64,000 nt of DNA from assembly GCA_965657215.1 (NCBI GenBank), contig CBFHNR010000007.1:68970-132969 (forward strand), given 5' to 3'. Under the pieces are notes generated by a model. It made no database searches and was not told the DNA's origin. It saw nothing but the letters and a program-made list of their open reading frames with translations. The DNA is from JAHEJA01 sp965657215. Lineage in GTDB: Bacteria > Pseudomonadota > Alphaproteobacteria > Rhodobacterales > Rhodobacteraceae. A program made the position numbers and the translations under genes. Shown in pieces: positions 33,079-41,965 of the stretch (position 1 is the stretch's first letter; every line of letters starts with the position of its first letter).

Positions 33079-33678
33079 TTACATCTTTTTGAGGTCAGCA
33101 ATCAATTTATCAAGATTTCCGCCACGCTTATCAAGCATCGCGCCAATCTCTGATCTCTCGGTTAGCAACAAGTTGATGCCCTCAACAAACATATTAAAGA
33201 ACATCGGACGCCCTCCTTTGTCAGAAACAAGGAATGTGACGTCAAATGGGGATTGGCCGCTCAGAAATGCAGTTGTTGACACTTCGAAATAGCTCTTCAC
33301 AGGTTTTGAGTTATTCACCTGAATTTTGCCGCCAATAAATTCGCGAAAACGCTTGCCGTATTTGCGCGACACGTATCCTGTGAACGCAGTGGTGAAATCT
33401 CTCATTTGGCGTGCGGATGCCGCGCGGGCATCGCGCCCTAGGGCATAGCGCGCGATTGTTGGAACATCGGCATATTTCAAAAAGAGCTTTTCAAAATCTT
33501 TCAACATGCGTGCCTCAGAAGAACCAGACGAGATAATCCGATTGATCTCCGCAACAACGCTTGTCACCAATGTTTCAGCTTGGCGATTTGTCATTGCAAG
33601 GCTTGGCGTGGCTGAAAGAAGTCCAGTCGCAAGCGCCCCACTTAATACAGTTCTTCGGTCCAAATTATTCATCGCCAT
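33079..33678 (-). CDS. mlaC: MlaC-type phospholipid shuttle protein (ABC toluene-tolerance family)
   Basis: Periplasmic lipid-carrier protein of the maintenance-of-lipid-asymmetry pathway, which carries phospholipids between the outer-membrane MlaA complex and the inner-membrane MlaFEDB transporter. It has a twin-Arg-like signal (MAMNNLDRRTVLSGALATGLL), and the family core FLKYADVPTIARYALGR, DFTTAFTGYVSRKYGKRFREF and FNMFVEGINLLLTERSEIGAML is visible. ATG 33678 was chosen over the longer open frame because GGAG lies 6 nt upstream. Its start overlaps the end of mlaA by 14 nt, so the two are coupled; no mlaDEF genes are in the window. Confidence 0.9.
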   Translation of the reverse strand: MAMNNLDRRTVLSGALATGLLSATPSLAMTNRQAETLVTSVVAEINRIISSGSSEARMLKDFEKLFLKYADVPTIARYALGRDARAASARQMRDFTTAFTGYVSRKYGKRFREFIGGKIQVNNSKPVKSYFEVSTTAFLSGQSPFDVTFLVSDKGGRPMFFNMFVEGINLLLTERSEIGAMLDKRGGNLDKLIADLKKM

Positions 33679-34411
33679 AAATATCTCCGTAAGGGTCATC
33701 ATCCCCGCCTTCTGTTTCTGCACCTAGTGTGAAACGGCGGTTCTGAGTGTAAATCATTTTTGATTGCGTGTAACTATCGGCACTGTCGTAATAAACGGAG
33801 TCCAGAATTCCAGGCCTTTGCCCGCGGAAGGTCAGCGTAGATCCAACTTTGGCACCAATTACATATTGCTGTTCAGGAAGTCCAACCAAATTCCCGACAG
33901 GGTCCATCAGCGTATCGACAATTCTACCCACTGTGTCCCGCTCTGTTGATGGACCAAGAAGCGGCAATTCGACATAAGCCCCCTCTTCGGCACCCCAAAC
34001 ATGAAGCGTTTCACCGAAATCCGTCTGACCGCCATCAATACCAAATTCAGCAGCAGGCGTCGCAATCCCACAAAGACCGATTGTTGTATTGAGAACAAAT
34101 TTAATCGAATTGTTAACAGCGCCTTCGATATTGCCCTGCAATACCTGATTTACCACATCGCCAGGCACAGTGAGGTTTGTTGCAAAGTTCTTAATTAGTA
34201 ACTCGAAATCGTCCGGAACCGCTTGGGAATAGGTTACCGCAACAGGACGCAAAAGGTTTTTATCGACAGCCTTGTTAAAATTATGCGTCTTACGATTGAC
34301 GTTTTCATAAGGATCCAACACCTCAACGGGTGCAGTTTGTGTTGTACAAGCCGATAACCCTAAAATTATCATCACAACGCAAGTTATTCTTGTTAAGGTT
34401 CGATTAAACAT
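33665..34411 (-). CDS. mlaA: MlaA/VacJ family outer-membrane lipoprotein
   Basis: A 248-residue lipoprotein (lipobox LGLSAC; Cys about residue 22) of the VacJ/MlaA family, which removes mislocalised phospholipids from the outer leaflet of the outer membrane. Diagnostic segments are DPYENVNRKTHNFNKAVDKNLLRPVA, FATNLTVPGDVVNQVLQG, VLNTTIGLCGIATPAAEFGI and DFGETLHVWGAEEGAYVELPLLGPS. The C-terminus is acidic (EGGDDDPYGDIYGDE). It forms an operon with mlaC, whose start lies inside its last codons. The upstream region is divergent from the type I secretion genes. Confidence 0.95.
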   Translation of the reverse strand: MFNRTLTRITCVVMIILGLSACTTQTAPVEVLDPYENVNRKTHNFNKAVDKNLLRPVAVTYSQAVPDDFELLIKNFATNLTVPGDVVNQVLQGNIEGAVNNSIKFVLNTTIGLCGIATPAAEFGIDGGQTDFGETLHVWGAEEGAYVELPLLGPSTERDTVGRIVDTLMDPVGNLVGLPEQQYVIGAKVGSTLTFRGQRPGILDSVYYDSADSYTQSKMIYTQNRRFTLGAETEGGDDDPYGDIYGDE

Positions 34412-34550
34412 CGTTAGCTACTTTGAAATTCTACACTTATTTATACCCTCTGAAATATAGCTCTCTGCGTGGAATCCAATGGGCAACCAACGAAGGATTT
34501 GAATCTGTGGCTAAACTGCGACATACAAAATCCTAAGAATCGACAATTTT

Positions 34551-34576
34551 CAGTAGTTATGCATATTTTGCAGTAG
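34551..34576. repeat. 20-bp-spaced CAGTAG direct repeat in the mlaA/T1SS spacer
   Basis: CAGTAG preceded by TTTT occurs at 34551-34556 and again at 34571-34576, exactly 20 bp apart (two helical turns), 25-50 bp before the type I secretion gene. A possible tandem binding site; two short copies could be chance. Confidence 0.3.
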
Positions 34577-34599
34577 CGTTACTTTTGACAGGTTTACAC

Positions 34600-36333
34600 A
34601 TGGCGACGAACTTTAAACTAAAAGGCCGCGAAGAATTGCGTGCCGCACGAAAAGAAAGTCGGAGCCTCTATTGGTTTGTGGCCATTTTCAGCTTTTTCGT
34701 AAATCTTCTGATGCTGACCGGCCCTCTCTATATGCTTCAAGTCTATGACCGAGTGCTTGGAAGCCGATCCGAAGCCACGCTGATCGCCTTGTCCCTACTT
34801 GTTGCGTTTCTCTATGGGATGATGGGGTTGTTGGATTTCGCCCGCGGTCGCGTTATGGGACGCGTGGGCGCGAGGTTTCAGGCCCGCCTTGATCGTCGTG
34901 TGTTTGAAGCGGTTATGCGACGCTCAGCAATTGCATCAGATGAGAAATCTGCCACAGGATTGCGCGACTTAGAAGCAGTCCAACGCCTCATGACATCGCC
35001 GGTGCTCATGTCTCTCTTTGATATTCCTTGGACACCTGTATTTCTAATCGGGATCATGATATTCCACCCATGGCTCGGATACCTTGCCTTGGTGGGTGGC
35101 GCCATTTTGATTGTGATCGCTCTATTGAACCAGTTGAGCACACGCGAACCCGTGAGCAAAGCGAATATGGCGACGTTCAAATCGGAAAATATGGCCGAGC
35201 AAATTCGCAACGAGGCTGAGATGATCCGTTCGCTTGGTATGACAGGGGCCGCCTTTCATCGCTGGCAAACCGCACGAACAGAGTCTTTGCGATCCGCTTT
35301 GAAGAGCGCTGATTTGGCAGGTGGCTTTAATACCTCGACAAAAACGTTTCGCTTGTTTTTGCAATCCGCAATGCTTGGCTTAGGTGCCTATCTCGTGCTT
35401 CAGGGTGAACTGACCCCTGGTGCGATGATTGCTGGGTCTATTTTGCTTGGCCGCGCCCTTGCCCCAATCGAAAGCGCGATTGGTCAATGGCCGATGGTTC
35501 AACGGTCCCTAAAAGGCTGGGACAGTCTTTCAGAATTATTGGGCGAAGTCCCCCCAGAGCCAGAGCGCACACCGCTCCCGAAACCCAAAGCAAAACTAGA
35601 GGCACAAGCCGTCACTGTTATTCCCCCAGGTGAACAACAAGCCGCGCTTAGAGCTGTGAATTTCGTCATTCAACCAGGTCAAGCGGTTGGGGTCATTGGA
35701 CCTTCGGGTGCGGGGAAATCAACCCTTGCCCGTGCGATTACAGGTGTGTGGCGCCCTGCGGGTGGTAAAATGCGATTGGATGGGGCATCTCTTGATAATT
35801 ATGCGCCCGATGTACTCGGTCAGCACATCGGTTACTTGCCGCAACGCGTGCAACTTTTTGATGGAACAATTGCCGAAAACATTGCACGCCTATTACCTGA
35901 CGCCGACCCACAAAAGATCGTCGAAGCTGCGCAACGAGCAGCGGCACATGATATGATCCTCAAACTACCCGACGGCTATGACACCCGTGTTTCTGCGGCA
36001 GGTGGTCGCCTCTCGGGCGGTCAAATTCAAAGGATTGGGTTGGCGCGGGCGCTTTACGGGGATCCTGTTATTTTGGTTTTGGATGAGCCAAACTCAAACC
36101 TTGATAACGAAGGCAGTATGGCCTTAAACCTTGCAATTCGCCAAATGAAGGAAGAGCAAAAATCAGTGCTCATCATGGCCCATAGGCCCGCTGCAATCCA
36201 AGAATGCGATACGCTTTTGGTGTTGGATGGTGGTGTGCGCACCGCCTTTGGTCCCAAGGATGACGTCTTGAAAAATATGGTCCAAAACCACGAAGCAATA
36301 ACAAAATCTTCAACGCCAGGAGGGGTCAAATGA
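34600..36333 (+). CDS. Type I secretion ABC transporter (PrtD family permease/ATPase)
   Basis: Fused membrane and ATPase subunit of a type I secretion system, 577 residues. Six TM helices (about 25-300) begin with SLYWFVAIFSFFVNLLMLTGPLYMLQVYDRV, the classic PrtD/HasD start without the C39 or C39-like domain of HlyB. The nucleotide-binding domain has GPSGAGKSTLARAITG (Walker A), LSGGQIQRIGLARAL (signature) and VILVLDEPNSNLD (Walker B with catalytic Glu). ATG 34600 follows a longer open frame that begins at TTG. The HlyD-type adaptor gene overlaps it by 4 nt. PrtD-type systems typically export RTX proteins, but no substrate is seen here. Confidence 0.93.
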   Translation: MATNFKLKGREELRAARKESRSLYWFVAIFSFFVNLLMLTGPLYMLQVYDRVLGSRSEATLIALSLLVAFLYGMMGLLDFARGRVMGRVGARFQARLDRRVFEAVMRRSAIASDEKSATGLRDLEAVQRLMTSPVLMSLFDIPWTPVFLIGIMIFHPWLGYLALVGGAILIVIALLNQLSTREPVSKANMATFKSENMAEQIRNEAEMIRSLGMTGAAFHRWQTARTESLRSALKSADLAGGFNTSTKTFRLFLQSAMLGLGAYLVLQGELTPGAMIAGSILLGRALAPIESAIGQWPMVQRSLKGWDSLSELLGEVPPEPERTPLPKPKAKLEAQAVTVIPPGEQQAALRAVNFVIQPGQAVGVIGPSGAGKSTLARAITGVWRPAGGKMRLDGASLDNYAPDVLGQHIGYLPQRVQLFDGTIAENIARLLPDADPQKIVEAAQRAAAHDMILKLPDGYDTRVSAAGGRLSGGQIQRIGLARALYGDPVILVLDEPNSNLDNEGSMALNLAIRQMKEEQKSVLIMAHRPAAIQECDTLLVLDGGVRTAFGPKDDVLKNMVQNHEAITKSSTPGGVK

Positions 36334-37637
36334 GCACTCCCAAATCTGATTTCCCTGTTGGTAAACCCCTCTTTTTGGGCTTGTTAACCGCTATTGTCTT
36401 AGTTGTCGGCTTTGGGGGTTGGGCAAGCTTGACCAATATCTCTGGGGCTATTGTGGCAAGTGGCCAAATTGAAGTCGATCAAAACCGCCAAGTTGTGCAA
36501 CACCCAGATGGGGGCGTTGTTTCGGAAATAATGGTGGATGAAGGCGATGTTGTAACAGCTGGCCAAGTTGTCATGCGCCTCGACCCCACGATTGAACAGT
36601 CCGAGCTGTCTATCATTGAGGGCCAATTATTCGAGCTTATGGCGCGCAGAGGCCGCCTTGAAGCAGAGCGGGATGATTCAGCGACCATCACTTTTGATCC
36701 TCGGCTCATACAAGCCTCAAACGAAAACCCCGAAGTTGCGGAATTGATGGACGGTCAAGAACGTCTTTTCGTGGCGCGACTGAATTCAGTTAGCAATCAG
36801 ATCGACCAATTGAGCAAACGGCGCGGTCAAATCCAAAACCAAATTGAAGGTATTGATGCGCAGATGACGGCTTTGAGCCAACAGCTTGAACTCATCCAAG
36901 AAGAGCTAACCAGTCAACAAAGTTTGCTGGACAAAGGCCTCGCACAGGCAACTCGCGTCCTAAGCCTACAACGCACCCAAGCGCAGCTGAGCGGTCAGGT
37001 CGGCGATTTGACCGCCAAACGTGCAGAAGCTGAGGGGCGGATCACCGAGATCGCAATCCAAGTGAACGCACTTACAACGCAGCGCAGAGAAGACGCGATT
37101 ACACGATTGAGGGATCAACAATATCGCGCACTCGAACTTGAAGAGCGGTATCGCGCATTGACCGAACGACTGAGCCGTATGAATATTCAAGCGCCCGCGT
37201 CTGGTATCGTTTATGGCTTGACCGTGTTCACGCCGCGATCTGTCATTCGGCCTGCTGAACCCGTACTCTTTCTCATTCCACAAGATCGCCCCTTGGTGAT
37301 CGCGGCTCAGGTCATGCCTATTCACATTGATGAAATGTATGTAGGCCAAGATGTTATCTTGCGCTTTTCCGCCTTGGATAGCCGCGCAACGCCTGAATTG
37401 ATGGGACGTGTGACACAAATATCTGCGGATGCCTTCCAAAACGAAGCGACTATGACATCCTATTACCGCGCCGAAATCGTCCTGAATGAAGGTGAGGCGT
37501 CCAAACTGCCACCCGGCACCACTTTGATCCCTGGAATGCCAGTTGAGGCGTTTATAACGACCCAAGATCGCACGCCACTCGCCTATCTCGTTAAGCCGTT
37601 TACAGACTATTTCGTGAAAGCCTTCAGAGAAAGCTAA
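36330..37637 (+). CDS. Type I secretion membrane fusion protein (HlyD/PrtE family)
   Basis: A 435-residue adaptor linking the ABC permease to an outer-membrane channel. One TM anchor (FLGLLTAIVLVVGFGGWASL) is followed by the beta-barrel half ASGQIEVDQNRQVVQHPDGGVV, the lipoyl half VDEGDVVTAGQVVMRLDPTI, a long coiled coil (about 115-270) and the second lipoyl half APASGIVYGLTVFTPRSVIRPAEPVLFLIP. These match the HlyD/PrtE family. It overlaps the ABC gene by 4 nt (ATGA). No TolC-like gene or RTX substrate follows; the next gene (RidA) is 67 bp downstream and unrelated. Confidence 0.92.
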   Translation: MSTPKSDFPVGKPLFLGLLTAIVLVVGFGGWASLTNISGAIVASGQIEVDQNRQVVQHPDGGVVSEIMVDEGDVVTAGQVVMRLDPTIEQSELSIIEGQLFELMARRGRLEAERDDSATITFDPRLIQASNENPEVAELMDGQERLFVARLNSVSNQIDQLSKRRGQIQNQIEGIDAQMTALSQQLELIQEELTSQQSLLDKGLAQATRVLSLQRTQAQLSGQVGDLTAKRAEAEGRITEIAIQVNALTTQRREDAITRLRDQQYRALELEERYRALTERLSRMNIQAPASGIVYGLTVFTPRSVIRPAEPVLFLIPQDRPLVIAAQVMPIHIDEMYVGQDVILRFSALDSRATPELMGRVTQISADAFQNEATMTSYYRAEIVLNEGEASKLPPGTTLIPGMPVEAFITTQDRTPLAYLVKPFTDYFVKAFRES

Positions 37638-37704
37638 TTTGGGGTTTCCGACGGCCTTGAATCTGAGTAGCGTCTGGGCAAACTTAGATTAAGGGAGCTT
37701 GAAA

Positions 37705-38169
37705 ATGAGCGGACGTTTCGAAACAAAATTAGCAGAGCTTGGCGTAACACTTCCCGAGGCGCCTGCACCAGCGGCGAACTATGTTCCTTATGTTGTGATT
37801 GGGGACATGGTATATGTTTCTGGGCAAATCTGTCAAAATGCGGAGGGGTTGATCGTTGGAAAAGTGGGCAAAGACCTAAGCACTGAACAAGGGGCCGATG
37901 CCGCAAGATGCTGTGCCATTAGCCTTTTATCCCAAGTCAAAGCCGCCTGTGGCGGTGATTTGGATCGGTTGGTGCGCGTTGTAAAGCTCACTGGTTTTGT
38001 GAACTCAACAGACACCTACACGGAGCAACCCCAAGTCATCAATGGCGCGTCAAACCTCATTGGTGAGGCGCTTGGCGATGTTGGAAAACATGCTCGCGCG
38101 GCGGTATCAGCGTCCGCTCTTCCTCTAGGTGTCGCAGTGGAAATCGAAGGGATCTTTCAGATCAAATGA
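37705..38169 (+). CDS. RidA/YjgF family deaminase
   Basis: A 154-residue member of the RidA/YER057c/UK114 superfamily, which hydrolyses reactive enamine/imine intermediates such as 2-aminoacrylate. The N-terminus FETKLAELGVTLPEAPAPAANYVPYV, then VYVSGQICQNAEG and the C-terminal ARAAVSASALPLGVAVEIEGIF identify the longer-type subfamily (COG0251-like with the LGVTLP start). The typical active-site Arg in RSAV is represented by RAAVSASALPLG. ATG 37705 follows AAGGGAG by 7 nt. The following gene overlaps its end by 4 nt. Confidence 0.9.
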   Translation: MSGRFETKLAELGVTLPEAPAPAANYVPYVVIGDMVYVSGQICQNAEGLIVGKVGKDLSTEQGADAARCCAISLLSQVKAACGGDLDRLVRVVKLTGFVNSTDTYTEQPQVINGASNLIGEALGDVGKHARAAVSASALPLGVAVEIEGIFQIK

Positions 38170-38933
38170 GAGTGACCCTTCCTAACGACCTGATCAAAAC
38201 ACCGATAACCCATCGCGCGTTGCATGATCGCGCGGCGGGTGTCATTGAAAATAGCACCTCGGCCATAGAGGCCGCGATAAACGCAGGCTATGGCATTGAA
38301 ATAGATCTGCAATGCTCCAAAGACGGTGTCGCAATGGTTTTTCATGATGACCAAATGAACCGCCTGACAGAAGAACGGGGATTGGTGCGTGATTTCACCT
38401 GTGCAGAATTGAGAGCGATCAATCTAAAAGATAGCTCAGATACCATTGCTCCGCTCCGCGATATTTTGGAAATGGTTGATGGGCGTGTCCCACTCTTGCT
38501 AGAGATCAAGGATCAGAGCCTAACCCTAGGCGATTTGGATGGGGTCTTGGAGACGGCCGTGGCTGAAGACTTGGCCAACTATACAGGATCCGTCGCAGTT
38601 ATGTCGTTTAATCCGAACTCTATCGCCTTGATGCAAACCCAGGCCCCAAACGTCCCACGCGGATTGACCACCTGTGATTTTGCCCTCGCCTCTTGGCCGC
38701 AGTGCCACCCAGATCGATTAGAACACCTCAAAAAACTGAGCGACTATCAATCGGTGAATGCCAGCTTTGTCAGCCATGATTGCACCGATTTATCCTCCCC
38801 CTATGTCCAGACCATCAAAAATTTGGGCGATCCAATTTTGACTTGGACCATAAAAAGTGAGGATCAAGAACAGCAAGCGCGCGGTATTGCCGATAACATC
38901 ACCTTTGAGGGTTATCTTGCACAGACCGTTTGA
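38166..38933 (+). CDS. Glycerophosphodiester phosphodiesterase family protein
   Basis: A 255-residue GDPD-fold enzyme, probably cytosolic (no signal peptide). It keeps the family core: THRALHDRAAGVIENSTSAI with the catalytic HR and the EN pair, IEIDLQCSKDGVAMVFHDD with the E-x-D metal ligands and the second catalytic His, LLLEIKDQ with the third ligand, and the final LTWTIKSEDQ. Family members hydrolyse glycerophosphodiesters to glycerol 3-phosphate and an alcohol. It overlaps RidA by 4 nt and lies 45 bp ahead of the FemAB-like gene, so these three are likely an operon. Confidence 0.88.
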   Translation: MRVTLPNDLIKTPITHRALHDRAAGVIENSTSAIEAAINAGYGIEIDLQCSKDGVAMVFHDDQMNRLTEERGLVRDFTCAELRAINLKDSSDTIAPLRDILEMVDGRVPLLLEIKDQSLTLGDLDGVLETAVAEDLANYTGSVAVMSFNPNSIALMQTQAPNVPRGLTTCDFALASWPQCHPDRLEHLKKLSDYQSVNASFVSHDCTDLSSPYVQTIKNLGDPILTWTIKSEDQEQQARGIADNITFEGYLAQTV

Positions 38934-38978
38934 TTTTTGACCGTGTAAGCACACCATGTGTCGGAGTGGAGAGACCCA

Positions 38979-40157
38979 ATGACAGACTCGGCAATTCGCG
39001 TTGACCTACACACATCTTTAGAAACGGTATCGCAACAGGATTGGGACCGGTGCGCCGATGCGCTGAGCCATCCACCTGCAGATCCGTTTACAACCTATAG
39101 ATTCCTCAAGGCGTTAGAAGACAGCGGTTCCGTTGGCGAAGGCACAGGTTGGATCCCCTATTACATGACGGCCCATTTGGGTGATGTCGTTATTGGATGT
39201 GCGCCGCTTTATCTAAAATATCACTCCCAAGGTGAATATATTTTTGATCACAGCTTTGCACATGCCTATGAACAGGCAGGAGGACGGTATTACCCCAAGC
39301 TTCAGATTGCAGTTCCCTTCACACCTGCCACAGGTTCACGGTTCCTTGCGCTCGAAGAGCATAAAGATATCGCACAAACCAGCCTCACACGGGCCGCGAT
39401 GGAGTTTGCCACAAATAACAACCTCTCCTCTGTGCACGTCACTTTTTGCACTGGCGAAGAAAGCGGTTTTGGCCAAACGATGGGCGTCTTGCCAAGGGTC
39501 ACGCAACAATTTCACTGGCAAAACGCATCCTATGCGGACTTTAACGAATTTCTAAGTAATCTCGCGTCGCGCAAACGAAAGAACATCCGCAAAGAACGCG
39601 ACACCGCCAATGCGTTTGGGGGCGAAATTGTGACTTTGACGGGTGATGACATTCAGCCAGAGCACTGGGATGCATTTTGGCAATTCTACCAAGATACCGG
39701 TGCACGCAAATGGGGACAGCCCTATTTGACGCGCGAGTTTTTCAATTATGCTCAGGAATATTTGCGCAATGATATGGCACTTATCTTGGCTGTACGAGAG
39801 GGGCGCTATGTTGCTGGTGCGTTGAATTTTATTGGGCGCATCACCCTGTTTGGACGGTACTGGGGATGTGTCGAACACCATCCCTGTTTGCATTTTGAAA
39901 TCTGCTATTACCGTGCGATTGAATTTGCCATTGAGCGGGGACTTCAACGCGTTGAAGCAGGGGCGCAGGGTGAACATAAATTAGCCAGAGGCTACATGCC
40001 GACGAAAACGCATTCTTTGCACTGGTTTCCAGAACCGCGATTTCATGAGGCCGTCAAAGATTATTTACGCCAAGAAGAACAAGCCATTTCCGAAGACATC
40101 GACATTTTGACAAGCTACGGGCCGTTCAAAGCTCAAAAGGTCGAAGAACAAAATTAA
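38979..40157 (+). CDS. FemAB-like GNAT family N-acetyltransferase (peptidogalycan-type)
   Basis: A 392-residue member of the COG3146/FemAB-like group (GNAT fold duplicated). Diagnostic blocks: DPFTTYRFLKALEDSGSV near the N-terminus, PLYLKYHSQGEYIFDHSFAHAYEQAGG (about 82-108), YPKLQIAVPFTPATG, the RKRKNIRKERDTANAFGGE basic segment and CVEHHPCLHFEICYYRAIEFAI. The chemical role of the family is not settled; related Fem proteins add amino acids to peptidoglycan precursors. ATG 38979 is preceded by GGAGAG; the longer frame starting at GTG 38958 is less likely. Confidence 0.85.
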   Translation: MTDSAIRVDLHTSLETVSQQDWDRCADALSHPPADPFTTYRFLKALEDSGSVGEGTGWIPYYMTAHLGDVVIGCAPLYLKYHSQGEYIFDHSFAHAYEQAGGRYYPKLQIAVPFTPATGSRFLALEEHKDIAQTSLTRAAMEFATNNNLSSVHVTFCTGEESGFGQTMGVLPRVTQQFHWQNASYADFNEFLSNLASRKRKNIRKERDTANAFGGEIVTLTGDDIQPEHWDAFWQFYQDTGARKWGQPYLTREFFNYAQEYLRNDMALILAVREGRYVAGALNFIGRITLFGRYWGCVEHHPCLHFEICYYRAIEFAIERGLQRVEAGAQGEHKLARGYMPTKTHSLHWFPEPRFHEAVKDYLRQEEQAISEDIDILTSYGPFKAQKVEEQN

Positions 40158-40185
40158 GGGGGCCGTAGCCCCCTGTTATTTTAAA
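40157..40185. terminator. Bidirectional terminator between FemAB-like gene and Prx5
   Basis: GGGGGC (40158-40163) and GCCCCC (40168-40173) form a perfect stem with a 4-nt loop, extended by one A-T pair. The plus side runs into TGTTATTTT and the minus side into CCTTAATTTTGTT, so both convergent transcripts meet a hairpin plus a U-rich tract. Confidence 0.85.
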
Positions 40186-40669
40186 GTGCGGCGAGCAATG
40201 CTTCGCCCCCAGAGATTTCGCATGTTCCCGGCGATTCTTCTGGATGGAAAATCGTGACAACACCGTCCTCAACGAGCATCGCGTAGCGTTTTGAACGTGC
40301 AATCAATCCTGCTGGCGGTGCATCAAACGCCATGCCGATTGCATTCGTAAATGTGCTTTCTGCATCTGAGAGCATATGAATACCCGCCTCATTTGCACCT
40401 GTCGCCTCACCCCATGATTTCATCACGAATGGATCATTCACGCTGATGCAAATGACGTCATCAACGCCCTTATCCGCAAAGGCATCTTTTGTGCGAATAA
40501 AGCTCGGCACATGTGCGGAATGACAGGTTGGGGTAAAGGCACCAGGAACCGCAAAAATCGCAACTTTGCGCCCTGCTGTCAGAGTGGACAAATCCACTGT
40601 TTCTGGACCGTTGTCACCTAGCCTTGTTAGGCTCGTTTGGGGAAGTTTATCACCGACGGATATTGACAT
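40181..40669 (-). CDS. Peroxiredoxin 5-type thiol peroxidase
   Basis: A 162-residue Prx5/AhpE-type peroxiredoxin. The catalytic motif VPGAFTPTCHSAHVPSF (peroxidatic Cys about residue 48) and FVMKSWGEATGA are standard for the Prx5 subfamily that reduces hydroperoxides with glutathione or glutaredoxin. A second Cys is in the C-terminal SPGTCEISGGEALL and may be the resolving Cys. The frame is open far upstream, but ATG 40669 (after GAGAGG) begins the canonical MSISVGDKLPQ. Divergent from a ferredoxin-reductase-like flavoprotein across 81 bp. Confidence 0.93.
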   Translation of the reverse strand: MSISVGDKLPQTSLTRLGDNGPETVDLSTLTAGRKVAIFAVPGAFTPTCHSAHVPSFIRTKDAFADKGVDDVICISVNDPFVMKSWGEATGANEAGIHMLSDAESTFTNAIGMAFDAPPAGLIARSKRYAMLVEDGVVTIFHPEESPGTCEISGGEALLAAL

Positions 40670-40750
40670 AATTTGCCTCTCTGCATTGCGTTTCAATGGA
40701 GGATGAATATAGGGTCTTTTCAATAAGAGCCACAACCTTTGGACAGAAAT

Positions 40751-41965
40751 ATGACAAAAATTGTTATCGTTGGCGCCGGCCAAGCAGCCTCGTCTTGCGC
40801 AGCTAAATTGCGGAACTCCGGTTTTGAGGGAAGCCTCACGATTATTGGCAAAGAACCTTTCATCCCATATCAGCGGCCGCCCTTGTCCAAGAAATACATG
40901 TTAGGTGATATGGAATTGGATCGCCTTTTCTTACGTCCAGAAGCATTTTATTCAGAACACAGCATTGACCTGCGCCTTGGTCAAAACGTTGAGGCAATCA
41001 ATCGAGAAGCCAAGACGATTTCGATCGGCGACAGAGAGCTAAGCTATGATCAGTTGGTATTAACAACTGGATCATGGCCACGTCGCCTTCCGCCTGCGAT
41101 TGGGGGTGACTTGCAAGGTGTCTATGTCATGCGTGACTTGGCCGACGCTGACACAATGGCCAAAGAGTTTGTTGCAGGCAAAAAAGTGCTTATCATTGGC
41201 GGAGGATATATCGGGCTAGAAGCAGCTGCGGTTGCGGCTGCAAAGGGGCTTGATGTGACATTGGTTGAAATGGCTGACCGCATATTGCAAAGGGTCGCGG
41301 CCCCCCAAACATCGGACTATTTCCGTGCCCTTCACCAATCACACGGCGTCAAAATTATAGAAGGTGTTGGCCTGTCGACGTTAGAGGGCAATGATGACAA
41401 GGTGAGCACAGCCACCTTGAGCGATGGCACCGAGTTAGACGTAGACTTTGTCATTGCAGGCGTCGGTGTTGCGCCGGCGGATGAGCTTGCGCGACAGGCT
41501 GGATTAGACATCGAGAATGGGATCAAAGTGAATGGCTTTGGTCAGACATCGGACCCTGCGATTTGGTCCGCTGGTGATTGCGCATCCTTCCCATATGAAG
41601 GCACCCGCATACGGCTTGAAAGTGTCGGCAATGCCATCGATCAGGCCGAAAACATTGCGGAAAACCTGATGGGTGCTGATAAACCCTATGCCGCGAAGCC
41701 TTGGTTTTGGTCGGATCAGTTTGACGTGAAATTGCAAATTGCCGGCCTTAATATCGGGTACGACGACGTTATCATAAGGCACGGGGATACAGAGAATTCT
41801 CAATCCCATTGGTATTATAAGGGCGACCGCCTCATTGCTGTTGATGCGATGAATGAATCCCGCTCTTACATGATTGGCAAACGCTTAATCGAGGCTGGAA
41901 AATCACCCGACAAAGCCACGATCCAAGATCCAACCACCGATATGAAAGCTCTGTTAAAAGCGTGA
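40751..41965 (+). CDS. FAD-dependent ferredoxin reductase-like oxidoreductase
   Basis: A 404-residue pyridine-nucleotide flavoprotein of the BphA4/CamA/ThcD type that oxidises NAD(P)H and reduces a ferredoxin or similar acceptor. FAD-binding IVIVGAGQAASSCAAKLR, the YQRPPLSKKYM block, the NAD site LIIGGGYIGLEAAAVAA and the second FAD motif IWSAGDCASFP are visible, followed by the reductase C-terminal domain WFWSDQFDVKLQIAGL. ATG 40751 is preferred to the in-frame GTG-like upstream start. No ferredoxin or oxygenase gene neighbours it, so the electron acceptor is unknown. The next gene overlaps by 4 nt. Confidence 0.9.
   Translation: MTKIVIVGAGQAASSCAAKLRNSGFEGSLTIIGKEPFIPYQRPPLSKKYMLGDMELDRLFLRPEAFYSEHSIDLRLGQNVEAINREAKTISIGDRELSYDQLVLTTGSWPRRLPPAIGGDLQGVYVMRDLADADTMAKEFVAGKKVLIIGGGYIGLEAAAVAAAKGLDVTLVEMADRILQRVAAPQTSDYFRALHQSHGVKIIEGVGLSTLEGNDDKVSTATLSDGTELDVDFVIAGVGVAPADELARQAGLDIENGIKVNGFGQTSDPAIWSAGDCASFPYEGTRIRLESVGNAIDQAENIAENLMGADKPYAAKPWFWSDQFDVKLQIAGLNIGYDDVIIRHGDTENSQSHWYYKGDRLIAVDAMNESRSYMIGKRLIEAGKSPDKATIQDPTTDMKALLKA

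Noticed and set aside
36966..37565. 199-residue minus-strand frame inside the HlyD-type gene
   Set aside because: Antisense to the coiled-coil and lipoyl parts of a clear adaptor protein; composition is shadow-like with no motif.
39552..39977. 141-residue minus-strand frame in the FemAB-like gene
   Set aside because: Shadow of a conserved coding region; no recognisable protein features.
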